From Paracoccus yeei ATCC BAA-599 (GTDB lineage Bacteria > Pseudomonadota > Alphaproteobacteria > Rhodobacterales > Rhodobacteraceae), in contig NZ_JHWH01000002.1 in assembly GCF_000622145.1 (NCBI RefSeq), positions 310,256 through 374,255 on the forward strand: a DNA stretch of 64,000 nt, in the 5' to 3' direction. Below are positions 9,016 through 19,120 of the stretch, one piece after another. Positions within the stretch are counted from its first letter, which is position 1; each line of letters begins with the position of its first letter. The position numbers and the translations under genes are program-made. The notes beneath the pieces were generated by a model. The model was not told the DNA's origin. It saw only the letters and a list, made by a program, of their open reading frames with translations, and made no database searches.

Positions 9016-9836
9016 TGCAGCATTTCACCGCCAGCGACGGCGCGCGCCTTGTCTATCGCGACGAGGGCGAGGGGCTGCCAGTGCTGGCGCTGTCGGGCCT
9101 GACACGGACCGGCGGAGATTTCGACTATCTGGCGCCGCATCTGCCGGACGTGCGGCTGATCCGGCCGGATTACCGGGGCCGGGGCGGATCGGACTGGACC
9201 GGCGCGGAGAGCTATACCGTCCCGCGCGAGGCGCAGGACGCGCTGGAGCTGCTGGACCATCTGGGCCTTGAAAGCGCCGCCGTGCTGGGCACGTCTCGCG
9301 GCGGGCTGATCGGGATGTATCTGGCCGCCGTGGCGAAGCCCCGGCTGCGCGGCCTGTGCCTGAACGACGTGGGGCCCGTCCTGGACCGCAGCGGGCTGGA
9401 CAAGATCAAGGATTATGTCGGGCGCAACCCCACGGCGCGGACATGGACCGAAATGGCCGCGAAACTGCCGGGCCTGATGCCCGAGTTCCGCAATGTGCCC
9501 GAAGCCCGCTGGCTTGAGGAAGCCAGCCGCCATTACCTGGAAACGCCGGACGGGTTGCGGATCAGCTATGACCCCGCCCTGCGCGACGCCTTCCTGGCGG
9601 CGTTTTCCGGGCCCGAGGTGGACCTGTGGGCGCTGTTCGACATGCTGCAGGGCCTGCCGCTGGCGCTGATCCGGGGCGCAAACTCGGACCTGCTGTCGTC
9701 CGGGGCGGCGACCGAGATGCGCCGCAGGCGGCCCGATATGATCTTTGCCGAGGTGCCCGACCGCGGCCATATCCCGTTCCTGGACGAGCCCGAGGCCCTG
9801 GCCGCGATCCGGGAATGGCTGGGCCTGATCGACTAG
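9015..9836 (+). CDS. Alpha/beta-fold hydrolase
   Basis: A 273-residue cytosolic alpha/beta hydrolase. The nucleophile elbow is GTSRGG with Ser94; the acid is probably the Asp of IRGANSDLLS, and the His is in DRGHIPFLDEP near the C-terminus. Early motifs (LTRTGGDFDYLAPHL, RPDYRGRGGSDW) fit the 3-oxoadipate enol-lactonase/haloperoxidase-like group. The start overlaps the fabI stop in TGATG, so it is read with the fab genes, perhaps as a thioesterase-like or lipid esterase activity; the substrate is not known. An in-frame upstream extension from 8922 overlaps fabI and is rejected. Its stop overlaps that of the opposing lipoprotein by three to four bases. Confidence 0.88.
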   Translation: MQHFTASDGARLVYRDEGEGLPVLALSGLTRTGGDFDYLAPHLPDVRLIRPDYRGRGGSDWTGAESYTVPREAQDALELLDHLGLESAAVLGTSRGGLIGMYLAAVAKPRLRGLCLNDVGPVLDRSGLDKIKDYVGRNPTARTWTEMAAKLPGLMPEFRNVPEARWLEEASRHYLETPDGLRISYDPALRDAFLAAFSGPEVDLWALFDMLQGLPLALIRGANSDLLSSGAATEMRRRRPDMIFAEVPDRGHIPFLDEPEALAAIREWLGLID

Positions 9837-10000
9837 TCGGCGGTCGCGGCGCCGACCGTCGCCCCCGCGACGGCGCCCACCGGCCCCGCAACCACGGCGC
9901 CGCCAAGGCCGCCTGTCGCCGCACGTTCCGTCGGATTGTTGCCGCAGGCGGCCAGGCCAAAGGCCATGCCGGTCAGCAGGACGGCGGTCAGATAGTTCAT
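9833..10000 (-). CDS. Small glycine-zipper lipoprotein
   Basis: 55 residues. A lipoprotein signal peptide ends in the lipobox GLAACG (Cys near residue 20). The mature part is nearly all Gly/Ala/Val with GGLGGAVVAGPVGAVAGATVG, a glycine-zipper pattern that packs in membranes. The start ATG 10000 has AGGGAG seven bases upstream. Similar short lipoproteins are common in Rhodobacteraceae and are usually left unnamed, so no function is assigned. Its 3' end meets the alpha/beta hydrolase gene tail to tail with a four-base overlap. Confidence 0.78.
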   Translation of the reverse strand: MNYLTAVLLTGMAFGLAACGNNPTERAATGGLGGAVVAGPVGAVAGATVGAATAD

Positions 10001-10102
10001 GGCAGTCTCCCTTGCATCCGAACCGGCGGCACCGCGCCGCCCATGCGGAAACAAGCCGGAAAAAGCGGTTTGGTTCCTGCGCTTGTGACCGCGCCCCGCG
10101 CG

Positions 10103-11113
10103 CTATAGCCCCGCCAGAGGCTGGGCCGAGACGACCTGCCAGACGATCTGCTGCATCCGGCGCGCCAGTTCGGGCGAAGGCGCGGTCGCGGGCGAGCCAT
10201 CGGCCCGCGACAGCTGGTTCGGCAGGCCCACCGGGCTTTTGCCGTAGATCGTCGCGTAATGGGTCAGCGCGACCAGATAGGTGCCCAGATCATTGGGGTG
10301 GATCGGGTCCAGGCTGCCGTCGGGATTGCGGGCAAAAAGCTGCTCGCGCCGGGTCAGTTCGGCGATGCCGCCCGCCTCGGCCTCGGCCACCACGGCGGCC
10401 ATGACCTGCCCGGCCGGGATCAGCCAGACCGGGCGATCGGCCGCGCGCGCGGCGGCCCACAGGATCTGGCTCCACATCCGGTCCAGGTCGCCCGGGAACC
10501 GGCCCAGCCATTCGGGCTGGTCGTCCAGCGCGTGCCAGCTTTCGTACAGGAACAGCTGGATCGCGGGATTGCCCTTGACCGCCTCGGCGGCCCAGCGGCC
10601 GGCGTATTCGGTGCTTTCCTTGTAAAGCAGCGCGTCCTGCAGGCGCACCATCTCGGTCATGACGAAGGCGTCGTATTCGCCCGAGGCCAGCGCCTGATGC
10701 GCGTCGCGGTACTGCGGCGTCGCGTTTTCCGCCTGAAAGCCGTTGATCGCCTCGGGTCCCTGGAAGTGCTCGCGCAGCGCGGTGCCCCAGCCCAGCTGCA
10801 GCGCATAGTCGTGGCCCGCCATCTGCGCCAGCATCGCGGGCATGTCGCGCCCGACCAGGCTGTGGCCCAGATGATAGACCCGGATCGGCCCGGCCGGCAG
10901 GGCTCGGGGCGCGGCGTAAAGCGGGCGCAGGTCGGCGCCGTCGTCATGCGCGGGCAGGCCCGGTTGCCTCAGCTGCCACCAGCCCCCCGCCAGCACCGCC
11001 AGCCCCAGCAGGACCAGCCCCAGCCTTGGCAGCGCGCCGCCGCGCCAGCGCAGGGCGACCCAGAAGCAGGCCAGGGACAGCAGGGCGATGACAAGCAGGA
11101 CCAGATAACGCAC
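10103..11113 (-). CDS. Membrane-anchored SGNH/GDSL-like hydrolase-family protein
   Basis: 336 residues starting at GTG 11113 with AAGGA upstream. Two hydrophobic segments (about residues 1-45) anchor a soluble domain facing the periplasm. The domain begins YHLGHSLVGRDMP, with Ser85 in a GDSL-like position, and ends with DPIHPND (Asp269, His272), the DxxH pair of SGNH esterases. Middle motifs such as SGEYDAFVMTEMV and LFLYESWHALDD also fit that fold. The substrate is unknown; SGNH proteins deacylate lipids or sugars. An upstream ATG at 11152 lacks a ribosome-binding site. It stands alone, with no operon partner. Confidence 0.72.
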   Translation of the reverse strand: MRYLVLLVIALLSLACFWVALRWRGGALPRLGLVLLGLAVLAGGWWQLRQPGLPAHDDGADLRPLYAAPRALPAGPIRVYHLGHSLVGRDMPAMLAQMAGHDYALQLGWGTALREHFQGPEAINGFQAENATPQYRDAHQALASGEYDAFVMTEMVRLQDALLYKESTEYAGRWAAEAVKGNPAIQLFLYESWHALDDQPEWLGRFPGDLDRMWSQILWAAARAADRPVWLIPAGQVMAAVVAEAEAGGIAELTRREQLFARNPDGSLDPIHPNDLGTYLVALTHYATIYGKSPVGLPNQLSRADGSPATAPSPELARRMQQIVWQVVSAQPLAGL

Positions 11114-11167
11114 GGGCAATCCTTGACAGTTTTGGCCCTTATAGCAGGGCAATGAGGTTGGCGCAGC

Positions 11168-11198
11168 AAAAAGGCCGCCGTCCTTGCGGGCGGCGGCC
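11168..11198 (-). terminator. Rho-independent terminator of the DUF475 gene
   Basis: A perfect 8-bp stem (GGCCGCCG at 11173-11180 pairing with 11191-11198) with a 10-base loop. On the minus strand it is followed by five T (A-run at 11168-11172). It lies 24 bases beyond the stop at 11222. Confidence 0.85.
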
Positions 11199-11221
11199 GG
11201 TTTCGGGGGGCCGGGCGGGCC

Positions 11222-12316
11222 TTAACCCTCGGCGTGCTTGTTGCGGCGGTTCCAGCGGATCGACGCCAGCAGCGAGATACCGATCAGCGTCGCGCCGCCC
11301 AGGCCGGTGATGACCTCGGGGATATGCATCAGGGGCTGGACGAACATGATGACCGACAGCGCGATGATGGCATAGAAGGCGCCGTGTTCCAGGAAACGGT
11401 ATTCTGCCAGCGTCCCGCGTTCGACCAGCATGATGGTCATCGAGCGGACATACATGGCGCCGATGCCCAGGCCGATCGCGATGATGAACAGGTTGTGGGT
11501 CAGCGCGAAGGCCCCGATCACCCCGTCAAAGCTGAACGACGCGTCCAGCACCTCGAGGTAGAGGAAGGCACCCAGGCCGCCCTTGGCCCCGGCCTGCATG
11601 GCCTGCTGGCTGCTGTCCAGAAGCCCGCCCAGCACCTCGACCAGCAGGAAGGTCAGCAGGCCCCAGATCGCCGAGCTGAAGAACACCTGCGATTCGACCG
11701 GCCCCAGGAAGCGCGAGAAGATCAGGACGGTGACCAGGACGATCGCGACCTCGATGCCGCGAATCGTGGCATAGCGCTGCATCCGGTCCTCAAGCCAGCG
11801 GACCCAGTGCACGTCCTTTTCGTGGTCGAAGAAGAAGGACAGGCCGACCATCATCAGGAAGGTGCCGCCGAAGGCCGCGATGGGCAGGTGCGCGTCATGC
11901 ATGATGCGCGAATATTCGTCGGGCTGGCTGGCGGCCAGGACCATCGCCTGCCACGGTCCGATGTTGGCCGCGATGACCACGATCAGCAGCGGGAACACGA
12001 TCCGCATGCCGAAGACGGCGATCAGGATGCCCCAGGTCAGGAAGCGACGCTGCCACTCGGGCGTCATTTCCTTGAGCTTGTTGGCGTTCACGATGGCGTT
12101 GTCGAAGGAAAGCGAGATTTCAAGCACCGCGAGGACGCAGCAGATGAAGAAGATGGTCAGCGTCCCGCCGACGGTGCCGGTCATCTGCCAGCCGAGGAAG
12201 CCGCCAAGCGCGAGGCCCAGCACGGTGACGATGAACGACCACTTGAAATAGCTCAGGGTCGAGGGTTGGGCTCCATTCGCGGAAGCCCCGGCGAGAGGGT
12301 TGTTTCCTTGCTGCAT
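11222..12316 (-). CDS. DUF475 integral membrane protein (TerC superfamily)
   Basis: 364 residues with about nine membrane segments. The segment LAVLEISLSFDNAIVNANKL and the later EVLDASFSFDGVIGAFALTHN carry the buried acidic residues (E...D, D...D) of the TerC/DUF475 superfamily, thought to bind divalent metals or take part in metal-loaded export and tellurite-type stress responses. The start (MQQGNNPLAG) is the only good one. Upstream is a perfect dyad at 12363-12382 that may be its operator; downstream is a clear terminator, so it is probably transcribed alone. Function at the molecular level is not established for this family. Confidence 0.9.
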   Translation of the reverse strand: MQQGNNPLAGASANGAQPSTLSYFKWSFIVTVLGLALGGFLGWQMTGTVGGTLTIFFICCVLAVLEISLSFDNAIVNANKLKEMTPEWQRRFLTWGILIAVFGMRIVFPLLIVVIAANIGPWQAMVLAASQPDEYSRIMHDAHLPIAAFGGTFLMMVGLSFFFDHEKDVHWVRWLEDRMQRYATIRGIEVAIVLVTVLIFSRFLGPVESQVFFSSAIWGLLTFLLVEVLGGLLDSSQQAMQAGAKGGLGAFLYLEVLDASFSFDGVIGAFALTHNLFIIAIGLGIGAMYVRSMTIMLVERGTLAEYRFLEHGAFYAIIALSVIMFVQPLMHIPEVITGLGGATLIGISLLASIRWNRRNKHAEG

Positions 12317-12362
12317 GTCAGAACAAGTCCAGGCGGCTGGTCAAAGGTCAACGCCGACATCA

Positions 12363-12382
12363 CGAACGTGCCGCCACGTTCG
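12363..12382 (-). promoter_or_regulatory. Perfect inverted repeat, candidate operator of the DUF475 gene
   Basis: CGAACGTG at 12363-12370, a four-base spacer, then CACGTTCG at 12375-12382: a perfect 8+8 dyad, 47 bases upstream of the DUF475 start. No T-run follows on either strand, which argues against a terminator of the upstream kinase gene. The binding protein is not known. Confidence 0.5.
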
Positions 12383-12485
12383 CCAGAGGGGCCCGGCATC
12401 AAACTGTATTCACGCGATCGCGAATGCAGGAAAGCATGGCGACTCCATGCCGGGATTGCAAGACCCATATTCGCATTGCGCAACG

Positions 12486-13874
12486 CTAGCCGCGCGGCGG
12501 ATGCGCCAAGGGCAGCGTCAGGCGGGCGCAAAGCCCGCGCCCGCCCGCGCCGTCCTGCAGCGCAAGCCGGCCGCCGTAAAGGGACAGGATCTCGTCGACC
12601 ACGGGCAGGCCAAGGCCCATGCCGGGCCCGGGCGTCGGGCCGCGGGCAAAGCGGCCCAGCGCGCTGCGACGGGCGGGTTCGGGGATGCCGGGGCCGTCGT
12701 CCTCGACCTCGAGCAGGGCGCGGTCGGCGTCCCGCGCGACGCGGACGGTGACGACGGTGCCCGGGCCGGTGTGCAGGATGGCGTTCAGGATCAGGTTGCC
12801 CAGCGCCTCGCCCAGCAACAGGGGTTCGGCCCGGACCCACAGCGGCCCCTCGCCTTCGAAGCCCAGGTCGATGCCCGCCTCGGCGGCGGCGGGGATGTGA
12901 TCGGCGGTCAGGTCGCGGGCAAAGCCCGCCAGGTCCATCGGCTCGGCCTCGGCACCCGCGGCGGCATCGACGCGGGCCAGCAGCAGAAGCTGCGCCAGGA
13001 TGCGTTCGGCATGGGCCACGGCGGCGTCACCCTTGCGCGCCGCCGCCTGCGCCTCGGCCAGGGTCGCGGCGCGGCCGGCCAGGGCAAGCTGGGTGCGCAC
13101 GACGGCCAGCGGCGTGCGCAGCTGGTGCCCGGCGTTGCCGGTGAAATTGCGCAGGCCGTCCAGCGCGGTCTTGAGCCGCGACATGAAGGAATTGATCGCG
13201 CCCACCAGGCCCCGCACCTCGCTGGGCACCGGGGTCTCGACCGGGCTCAGGTCGTCGGGGCTGCGGGTGGCGATGGCCTCGCCCAGCCGATACAGCGGGC
13301 GCAGCGACAGGGTGACGGCGATGCCCACGATCAGCGCCGCGCCCAGGATCATCAGCAAAAGCCGCAGGGCCGAGCGCATCAGGATGGCGCGAGTCAGTTC
13401 CTCGCGCGCCGTGGTCGTTTCGGCCACCGTCACGATCACCGGCACTTCGTCGATTCCGGTCGAGGCGGCGCGGGACAGGCTTGCCACGCGCACCGGCTCG
13501 CCGCGAAAGACATCGTCGGCAAAGGCCGGCTCGCCGCCCGGCAGGGCGCGGGCCACGGGCAGATCGCCATAGCCCGTGACCAGCCGCCCCGGCGGCCCGT
13601 CCACGCGATAGAACACCCGGTCCTCGGCCGCCGAACTCAGCATCTCCAGCGCGCCATAGGGGATCTCGATGGCAATCTGGCCCGTGTCGTCCAGCGAGGC
13701 GCGTTCCGCGATGACCAGGGCGGAACCCGCCAGCACCCGGTCGGCCAACGCGGTCGCCATGCGCTCGGCCTCGCGCCAGGTATCGACCAGGGCCAGGGCG
13801 CCGAAGGCGGCCGTCGCCACCAGCAGCCAGGCCAGCAGTCGGCGGCGGATGGAAAACGGCCGCGCCCCCGTCAC
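12486..13874 (-). CDS. tctE: Sensor histidine kinase of the Tct type
   Basis: An inner-membrane sensor kinase of 462 residues. Layout: membrane segment near 10-30, periplasmic sensor domain to about 165, second membrane segment 168-190, HAMP-like linker, then the H-box NAGHQLRTPL with phospho-acceptor His250, an N-box (NLILNAILH), and G-boxes (DDGPGIP, GMGLGLPVV). The sensor domain matches the TctE-type N-terminal domain. It follows the response regulator gene with a four-base overlap (13871-13874), and both lie divergent to the tct transport genes, so it probably senses a tricarboxylate or related acid and controls tctCBA. The assignment rests on context. Confidence 0.87.
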   Translation of the reverse strand: MTGARPFSIRRRLLAWLLVATAAFGALALVDTWREAERMATALADRVLAGSALVIAERASLDDTGQIAIEIPYGALEMLSSAAEDRVFYRVDGPPGRLVTGYGDLPVARALPGGEPAFADDVFRGEPVRVASLSRAASTGIDEVPVIVTVAETTTAREELTRAILMRSALRLLLMILGAALIVGIAVTLSLRPLYRLGEAIATRSPDDLSPVETPVPSEVRGLVGAINSFMSRLKTALDGLRNFTGNAGHQLRTPLAVVRTQLALAGRAATLAEAQAAARKGDAAVAHAERILAQLLLLARVDAAAGAEAEPMDLAGFARDLTADHIPAAAEAGIDLGFEGEGPLWVRAEPLLLGEALGNLILNAILHTGPGTVVTVRVARDADRALLEVEDDGPGIPEPARRSALGRFARGPTPGPGMGLGLPVVDEILSLYGGRLALQDGAGGRGLCARLTLPLAHPPRG

Positions 13875-14536
13875 GCCCGGTCCAGGAAATAGCCGATGCC
13901 GCGCGCCGTCCTGACGGTCAGCCCCGCCCCCGCCAGCCTTTTGCGCAACCGGCTGACGTATTGTTCGATGGCGTTCGGGGACAGGTCGTCCTCGAGGCTG
14001 GTCAGGGACTGCACGATGCTGTCGCGCGGCACCACCTTGCCCGCGCGGGTAATCAGCAGTTCCAGCAGGCCGCGTTCGCGTGCGGGCAGGTCCAGCGGCT
14101 GGTCGCCCACCGAAAAGCTGCGGCTGTTCTGGTCGAAGGTCAGCCCGCCGAAGCTGACCGTCGCCGTGCGCAGCCCCGCCTGGCGCCGCAGAAGCGAGCG
14201 GATGCGCGCCTCGAACTCGCCGATGTCGAAGGGCTTGATGAGATAGTCGTCGGCGCCGAGGTCGAGGCCGCGCACCCGTTCCTCGGGCGAGCCGCGCGCG
14301 GTCAGGATCATCACGGCGGCCGGATTGCGCCGCGCCCGCATGGCGCGCAGCACCTCGAGCCCGTCCATCTGCGGCAGGTTCAGGTCCAGGATCACCAGAT
14401 CGAAGCTTTCCGCCGCCGCCAGGGCCTCGGCCGAGGCGCCGTCATGGACCACGTCCACCGCATAGCCCGACTGGCGCAGCAGCTGCACCAGCCCCTCGGC
14501 CAGCGAAAGATTGTCCTCGACCAGAAGGATGCGCAT
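13871..14536 (-). CDS. tctD: OmpR-family response regulator of the Tct type
   Basis: 221 residues. The receiver domain has the acidic pocket (ED at 7-8), phospho-acceptor Asp51 in VILDLNLP and the switch Lys in LIKPF near 100. The C-terminal winged helix shows the OmpR/PhoB sequence ending in VRTARGIGYFLDRA. The start ATG 14536 (MRILLVED) is standard; upstream in-frame codons are non-conserved. Paired with the kinase gene, it should activate the tricarboxylate transporter. The perfect dyad at 15722-15737 before tctC is a candidate target. Confidence 0.9.
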   Translation of the reverse strand: MRILLVEDNLSLAEGLVQLLRQSGYAVDVVHDGASAEALAAAESFDLVILDLNLPQMDGLEVLRAMRARRNPAAVMILTARGSPEERVRGLDLGADDYLIKPFDIGEFEARIRSLLRRQAGLRTATVSFGGLTFDQNSRSFSVGDQPLDLPARERGLLELLITRAGKVVPRDSIVQSLTSLEDDLSPNAIEQYVSRLRKRLAGAGLTVRTARGIGYFLDRA

Positions 14537-14610
14537 GAAAACCCCCGGACCGGACCCTAGCGGGCTGCGCGGCGCTTGTGAACGGGGATCGGCTGCGGCA
14601 ATCATGGGTC

Positions 14611-15684
14611 ATGCGCCTGCCCGCCCTGTTGTCCGCCCTGGTCCTTGCCCTGTGCCTGCCGGGCGGCCCCGCCCTGGCCGAGGCGACGCTGTTCCCCGCC
14701 TTGGGGGCTCAGGGCAGGGTTCTGACGATCTATTCCTCGCTCGACGACGATCTGGCGCGCCCGCTGATCGCGGCGTTCCAGGGCGAAAACCCCGGCGTCG
14801 CGGTGCGCTATGAAAACCTGCTGACGGGCGCGCTGCACGACCGCATCGTGGCGGAAAGCCAGGCCGGGCGCACGGCGGATTTCGCCTTTTCGTCGGCCAT
14901 GGACCTGCAGATCAAGCTGGCGAACGACGGCTTTGCGCGGCCCGTGGTGGCGCCCGACACTGCCGGCTGGCCGGACTGGGCGAACTGGCGCGACACCGCC
15001 TATGCGCTGACCTATGAGCCGGCGGTCTTTGCCTATCACAAGCCCAGCTTTGCCGGGCGCGAGCCGCCCGCCACCCGCGCCGACCTGCTCGCCTGGATCA
15101 CCGGCCACCCGAACGAGGCGCAGGGCCGGATCGGCACCTATGACGTGGCGCGCTCGGGCGTGGGCTATCTGTTCCTGGCCCGCGACCAGGAGCTTTATCC
15201 CGGCATCTGGGATGTCGTCGCGGCGATGGGCCGGGCGGGCGTCCAGCAATACCCGACCAGCCGCGAGCTGCTCGAGCGGATTGGCGACGGGCGGCTGGCG
15301 CTGGGGTACAACCTGCTCGGCTCCTATGCCGCCGATTGGGCGCGGCGCCATCCCGACGTGGGCCTGATCCTGCCGCGCGACTTCACCGTGGTCGTGTCGC
15401 GCGTCGGCCTGGTGCCCCAGGCGGCGCGCGACCCCGACCTGGGCGCGGCCTTTCTGGCCATGCTGATGTCGCCCCAAGGCCAGCAGCTTTTGTCGCGCAC
15501 CCTGCGGCTGTCGGCCGTCAGCCTTGAGGTGGCAGGACAACCCAGCCCCGCCGGCGGCATGGACGACCTGGCCGGGCTGCGGCTGAAGCCGGTGCCCGTC
15601 AGCCCCGGCCTGCTGGCCTATCTGGACGGCGCCACCCGCGCGCGGCTGCTGGCGCGCTGGAACCGGGCGCTGGCGGGCCATTGA
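14611..15684 (+). CDS. Periplasmic solute-binding protein, iron(III)/thiamine-type fold
   Basis: 357 residues from ATG 14611, with a signal peptide ending in GPALAEA. The mature part is a type-2 periplasmic binding protein of the ferric-ion/polyamine/thiamine class (LTIYSSLDDDLARPLIAAF, ALTYEPAVFAYHK, RSGVGYLFLARDQELYPG). It has no ABC permease or ATPase gene of its own. It is encoded back to back with tctD and immediately before tctC. In other proteobacteria, similar stand-alone binding proteins sit with TctDE-like pairs, so it may present ligand to the kinase rather than to a transporter; this is inference. A GTG at 14578 is an alternative start. Confidence 0.82.
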   Translation: MRLPALLSALVLALCLPGGPALAEATLFPALGAQGRVLTIYSSLDDDLARPLIAAFQGENPGVAVRYENLLTGALHDRIVAESQAGRTADFAFSSAMDLQIKLANDGFARPVVAPDTAGWPDWANWRDTAYALTYEPAVFAYHKPSFAGREPPATRADLLAWITGHPNEAQGRIGTYDVARSGVGYLFLARDQELYPGIWDVVAAMGRAGVQQYPTSRELLERIGDGRLALGYNLLGSYAADWARRHPDVGLILPRDFTVVVSRVGLVPQAARDPDLGAAFLAMLMSPQGQQLLSRTLRLSAVSLEVAGQPSPAGGMDDLAGLRLKPVPVSPGLLAYLDGATRARLLARWNRALAGH

Positions 15685-15721
15685 GCCTGCCGCATGGCTG
15701 CCATGCATTTTTTTGCGCCGG

Positions 15722-15737
15722 TGTCAGGTCCATGACA
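15722..15737 (+). promoter_or_regulatory. TGTCA-N6-TGACA inverted repeat upstream of tctC
   Basis: Perfect 5+5 dyad (TGTCA 15722-15726, TGACA 15733-15737) in the 203-base gap before tctC. Its position, about 150 bases before the start codon, suits a regulator operator; TctD is the obvious candidate. The rest of the gap is a GC-rich leader with short stems (CCCCGC/GCGGGG near 15795-15820). Confidence 0.45.
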
Positions 15738-15887
15738 GGTTCGCGTGGTTGATAGGGTGCCAGCGGACGCCGAACGGCGACCCAGGAGGAGAGCCCCGCC
15801 CGCGGGAGAGGCGCGGGGTTCCACGCACAACAAGACATCAGCGACCCGGGCGGCAGGTTCCGCCCCGGCGCCAGCGGAGGAAATGTC

Positions 15888-16829
15888 ATGAAGCATCTCG
15901 TTCTCGCCAGCCTGTTTGCCGGCGCCATCGCCCTGCCCGCGATGGCCGACTATACCATCATCGCGCCCGCGAACCCCGGCGGCGGCTGGGACCAGACCGC
16001 GCGCACCATGCAGACCGTAATGCAGGAGGAAGGCGTCTCGCCCTCGGTCCAGGTGCAGAACGTGCCGGGCGCGGGCGGCACCATCGGGCTTGCGCAGTTC
16101 GCCAGCCAGAACAAGGGCAACCCCGACGCGCTGATCGTCGGCGGCTATGTCATGGTCGGCGCCATCCTGACCAACAAATCGCCCGTCTCGCTGAAGGACG
16201 TGACCCCCATCGCGCGGCTGACCGGCGAATACGAGGCCATCGTGGTCCCGGCCGCGTCCGAGATCCAGGACATCGGCGGGCTGATCGCCAAGCTGAAGGA
16301 AAACCCGGGCGCGGTCAGCTGGGCCGGCGGTTCGGCCGGGGGCACCGACCACATCGCGGTCGGCATGATCGCCAAGGCGGCCGGCGTCGATCCGACCAAG
16401 ATCAACTACATCGCCTATTCCGGCGGCGGCGAGGCGCTGGCCGCGATCCTGGGCAACCAGGTCACCGCGGGCGTGTCCTCGCTGGGCGAGTTCGAGGCCC
16501 AGGTCAAGGCGGGCACCCTGCGCCTGCTGGCCGTCTCGGCCCCCGAGCGGATCGAGGGCGTGGAGGCGCCGACCCTGAAGGAAGCCGGGCTCGACATCGA
16601 CCTGCAGAACTGGCGCATGGTCGCCGCGGCCCCGGGCCTGTCGGACGACCAGAAGGCCAAGATCACCGCCGACATCGAGAAGATGGCCAAGTCCGAAAGC
16701 TGGCAGAAGCAGCTGGCCGACAAGGGCTGGATGGACACCTTCCTGGCCGGTCCCGCCTTTGACGAGCAGCTTGCCAAAGACGAGGCCTCGACGGCCGCGA
16801 TCCTCAAGGACATCGGTCTGGTGAAATGA
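15888..16829 (+). CDS. tctC: Tripartite tricarboxylate transporter, periplasmic binding protein
   Basis: 313 residues, with a signal peptide cleaved after PAMA. It binds the substrate (citrate or another carboxylate) in the periplasm and delivers it to TctAB; uptake is driven by an ion gradient rather than ATP. Family motifs are [28 protein letters not shown] and [28 protein letters not shown] gives a strong ribosome-binding site. Its stop overlaps the tctB start by four bases. The actual substrate cannot be read from sequence. Confidence 0.94.
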   Translation: MKHLVLASLFAGAIALPAMADYTIIAPANPGGGWDQTARTMQTVMQEEGVSPSVQVQNVPGAGGTIGLAQFASQNKGNPDALIVGGYVMVGAILTNKSPVSLKDVTPIARLTGEYEAIVVPAASEIQDIGGLIAKLKENPGAVSWAGGSAGGTDHIAVGMIAKAAGVDPTKINYIAYSGGGEALAAILGNQVTAGVSSLGEFEAQVKAGTLRLLAVSAPERIEGVEAPTLKEAGLDIDLQNWRMVAAAPGLSDDQKAKITADIEKMAKSESWQKQLADKGWMDTFLAGPAFDEQLAKDEASTAAILKDIGLVK

Positions 16830-17323
16830 ACGGGTTCGACAACGACCATCAAGAGCGCCGCCGCGATTGGGCGGCGCTTGCGATTGCGGCCTTCCTGGCG
16901 GTCGTGGCCGGGGTCATGCTGTGGGACAGCGCCCGGCTGGCCGATCTGGGCGGCTATTCCGGGGTCGGGCCGGCCACCATCCCGCGCGTCGTCGCCTTCT
17001 GCCTGCTGGGCCTTGCGGTCTGGACCGTGGCGGCGGGGCTGCGGGGCGACTTTCCCGAACGGCCCGCGCAGAACCCCCAGCCGGTGCTGTGGATCGTGGC
17101 GGGGCTTGCGCTTCAGCTGATGCTGCTGAAACCCCTGGGCTTTTCCATCGCGACCGGGATCCTGTTCGCCTTTACCGCGCGGGCCTTCGGCAAGCGCAAC
17201 CTGGCCATGACCCTGCCCATCGGCATCGTCTTTGCCTTTGCGGTCTGGGTGGTCTTTTCGCAACTTCTGATGCTGCACCTGCCCGCCGGGCCGCTGGAGC
17301 GTCTGTTCTTTCCGGGGGGCTGA
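16826..17323 (+). CDS. tctB: Tripartite tricarboxylate transporter, small membrane subunit
   Basis: 165 residues with four hydrophobic segments, the usual size and topology of TctB. It pairs with TctA in the inner membrane. Conserved features are GVGPATIPRVVAFCLLGLAV and the LLMLHLPAGPLERLFFPGG end. It overlaps tctC by four bases and precedes tctA by three bases, so the three are one transcription and translation unit. Confidence 0.92.
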   Translation: MNGFDNDHQERRRDWAALAIAAFLAVVAGVMLWDSARLADLGGYSGVGPATIPRVVAFCLLGLAVWTVAAGLRGDFPERPAQNPQPVLWIVAGLALQLMLLKPLGFSIATGILFAFTARAFGKRNLAMTLPIGIVFAFAVWVVFSQLLMLHLPAGPLERLFFPGG

Positions 17324-17326
17324 CGC

Positions 17327-18844
<1,518 letters not shown>

Positions 18845-18855
18845 CACCGACCGTT

Positions 18856-18888
18856 AACCCCGTCATGACCTGGGCTCATGGCGGGGTT
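18856..18888 (+). terminator. Hairpin at the 3' end of tctCBA
   Basis: 13-bp arms (18856-18868 and 18876-18888, starting AACCCCG and ending CGGGGTT) with one G-U pair and a seven-base loop. No T-run follows, so it may be a Rho-assisted end or an RNA-stabilising structure rather than a classic terminator. Confidence 0.5.
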
Positions 18889-18967
18889 GACCATAAGCCG
18901 CGTTGTGCCGGGCCGGCCCGGAGCCCATCTTCCTGTCATCGAAACACCGTTCCAGACAGGCAGAACA

Positions 18968-19120
18968 ATGACCGCTCTTCGCACCATCCGCACCGCCCTC
19001 GACACGATCCGCGCCGCCATCCGCGCTGCCGCGGCGACCGAGATGCACCGCATGCCGGCTGCCGCGGACCTGAAGACCCTGGGCATCCCGCAATCGGCCT
19101 TCCGCACGATCCACCTCTGA
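18968..19120 (+). CDS. Small basic protein, DUF1127-like C-terminus
   Basis: 50 residues: MTALRTIRTA then a helix rich in Ala, Ile and Arg, then MPAAADLKTLGIPQSAFRTIHL. The last part resembles the end of DUF1127 proteins (…DL..IGI.RS.I). These small Arg-rich proteins of alphaproteobacteria can bind RNA or affect phosphate and carbon metabolism. Only AGGCAG precedes the start. The gene sits alone between the tctA hairpin and a strong terminator at 19202-19237, with a structured 3' region in between. Coding status rests on similarity and context. Confidence 0.6.
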   Translation: MTALRTIRTALDTIRAAIRAAAATEMHRMPAAADLKTLGIPQSAFRTIHL

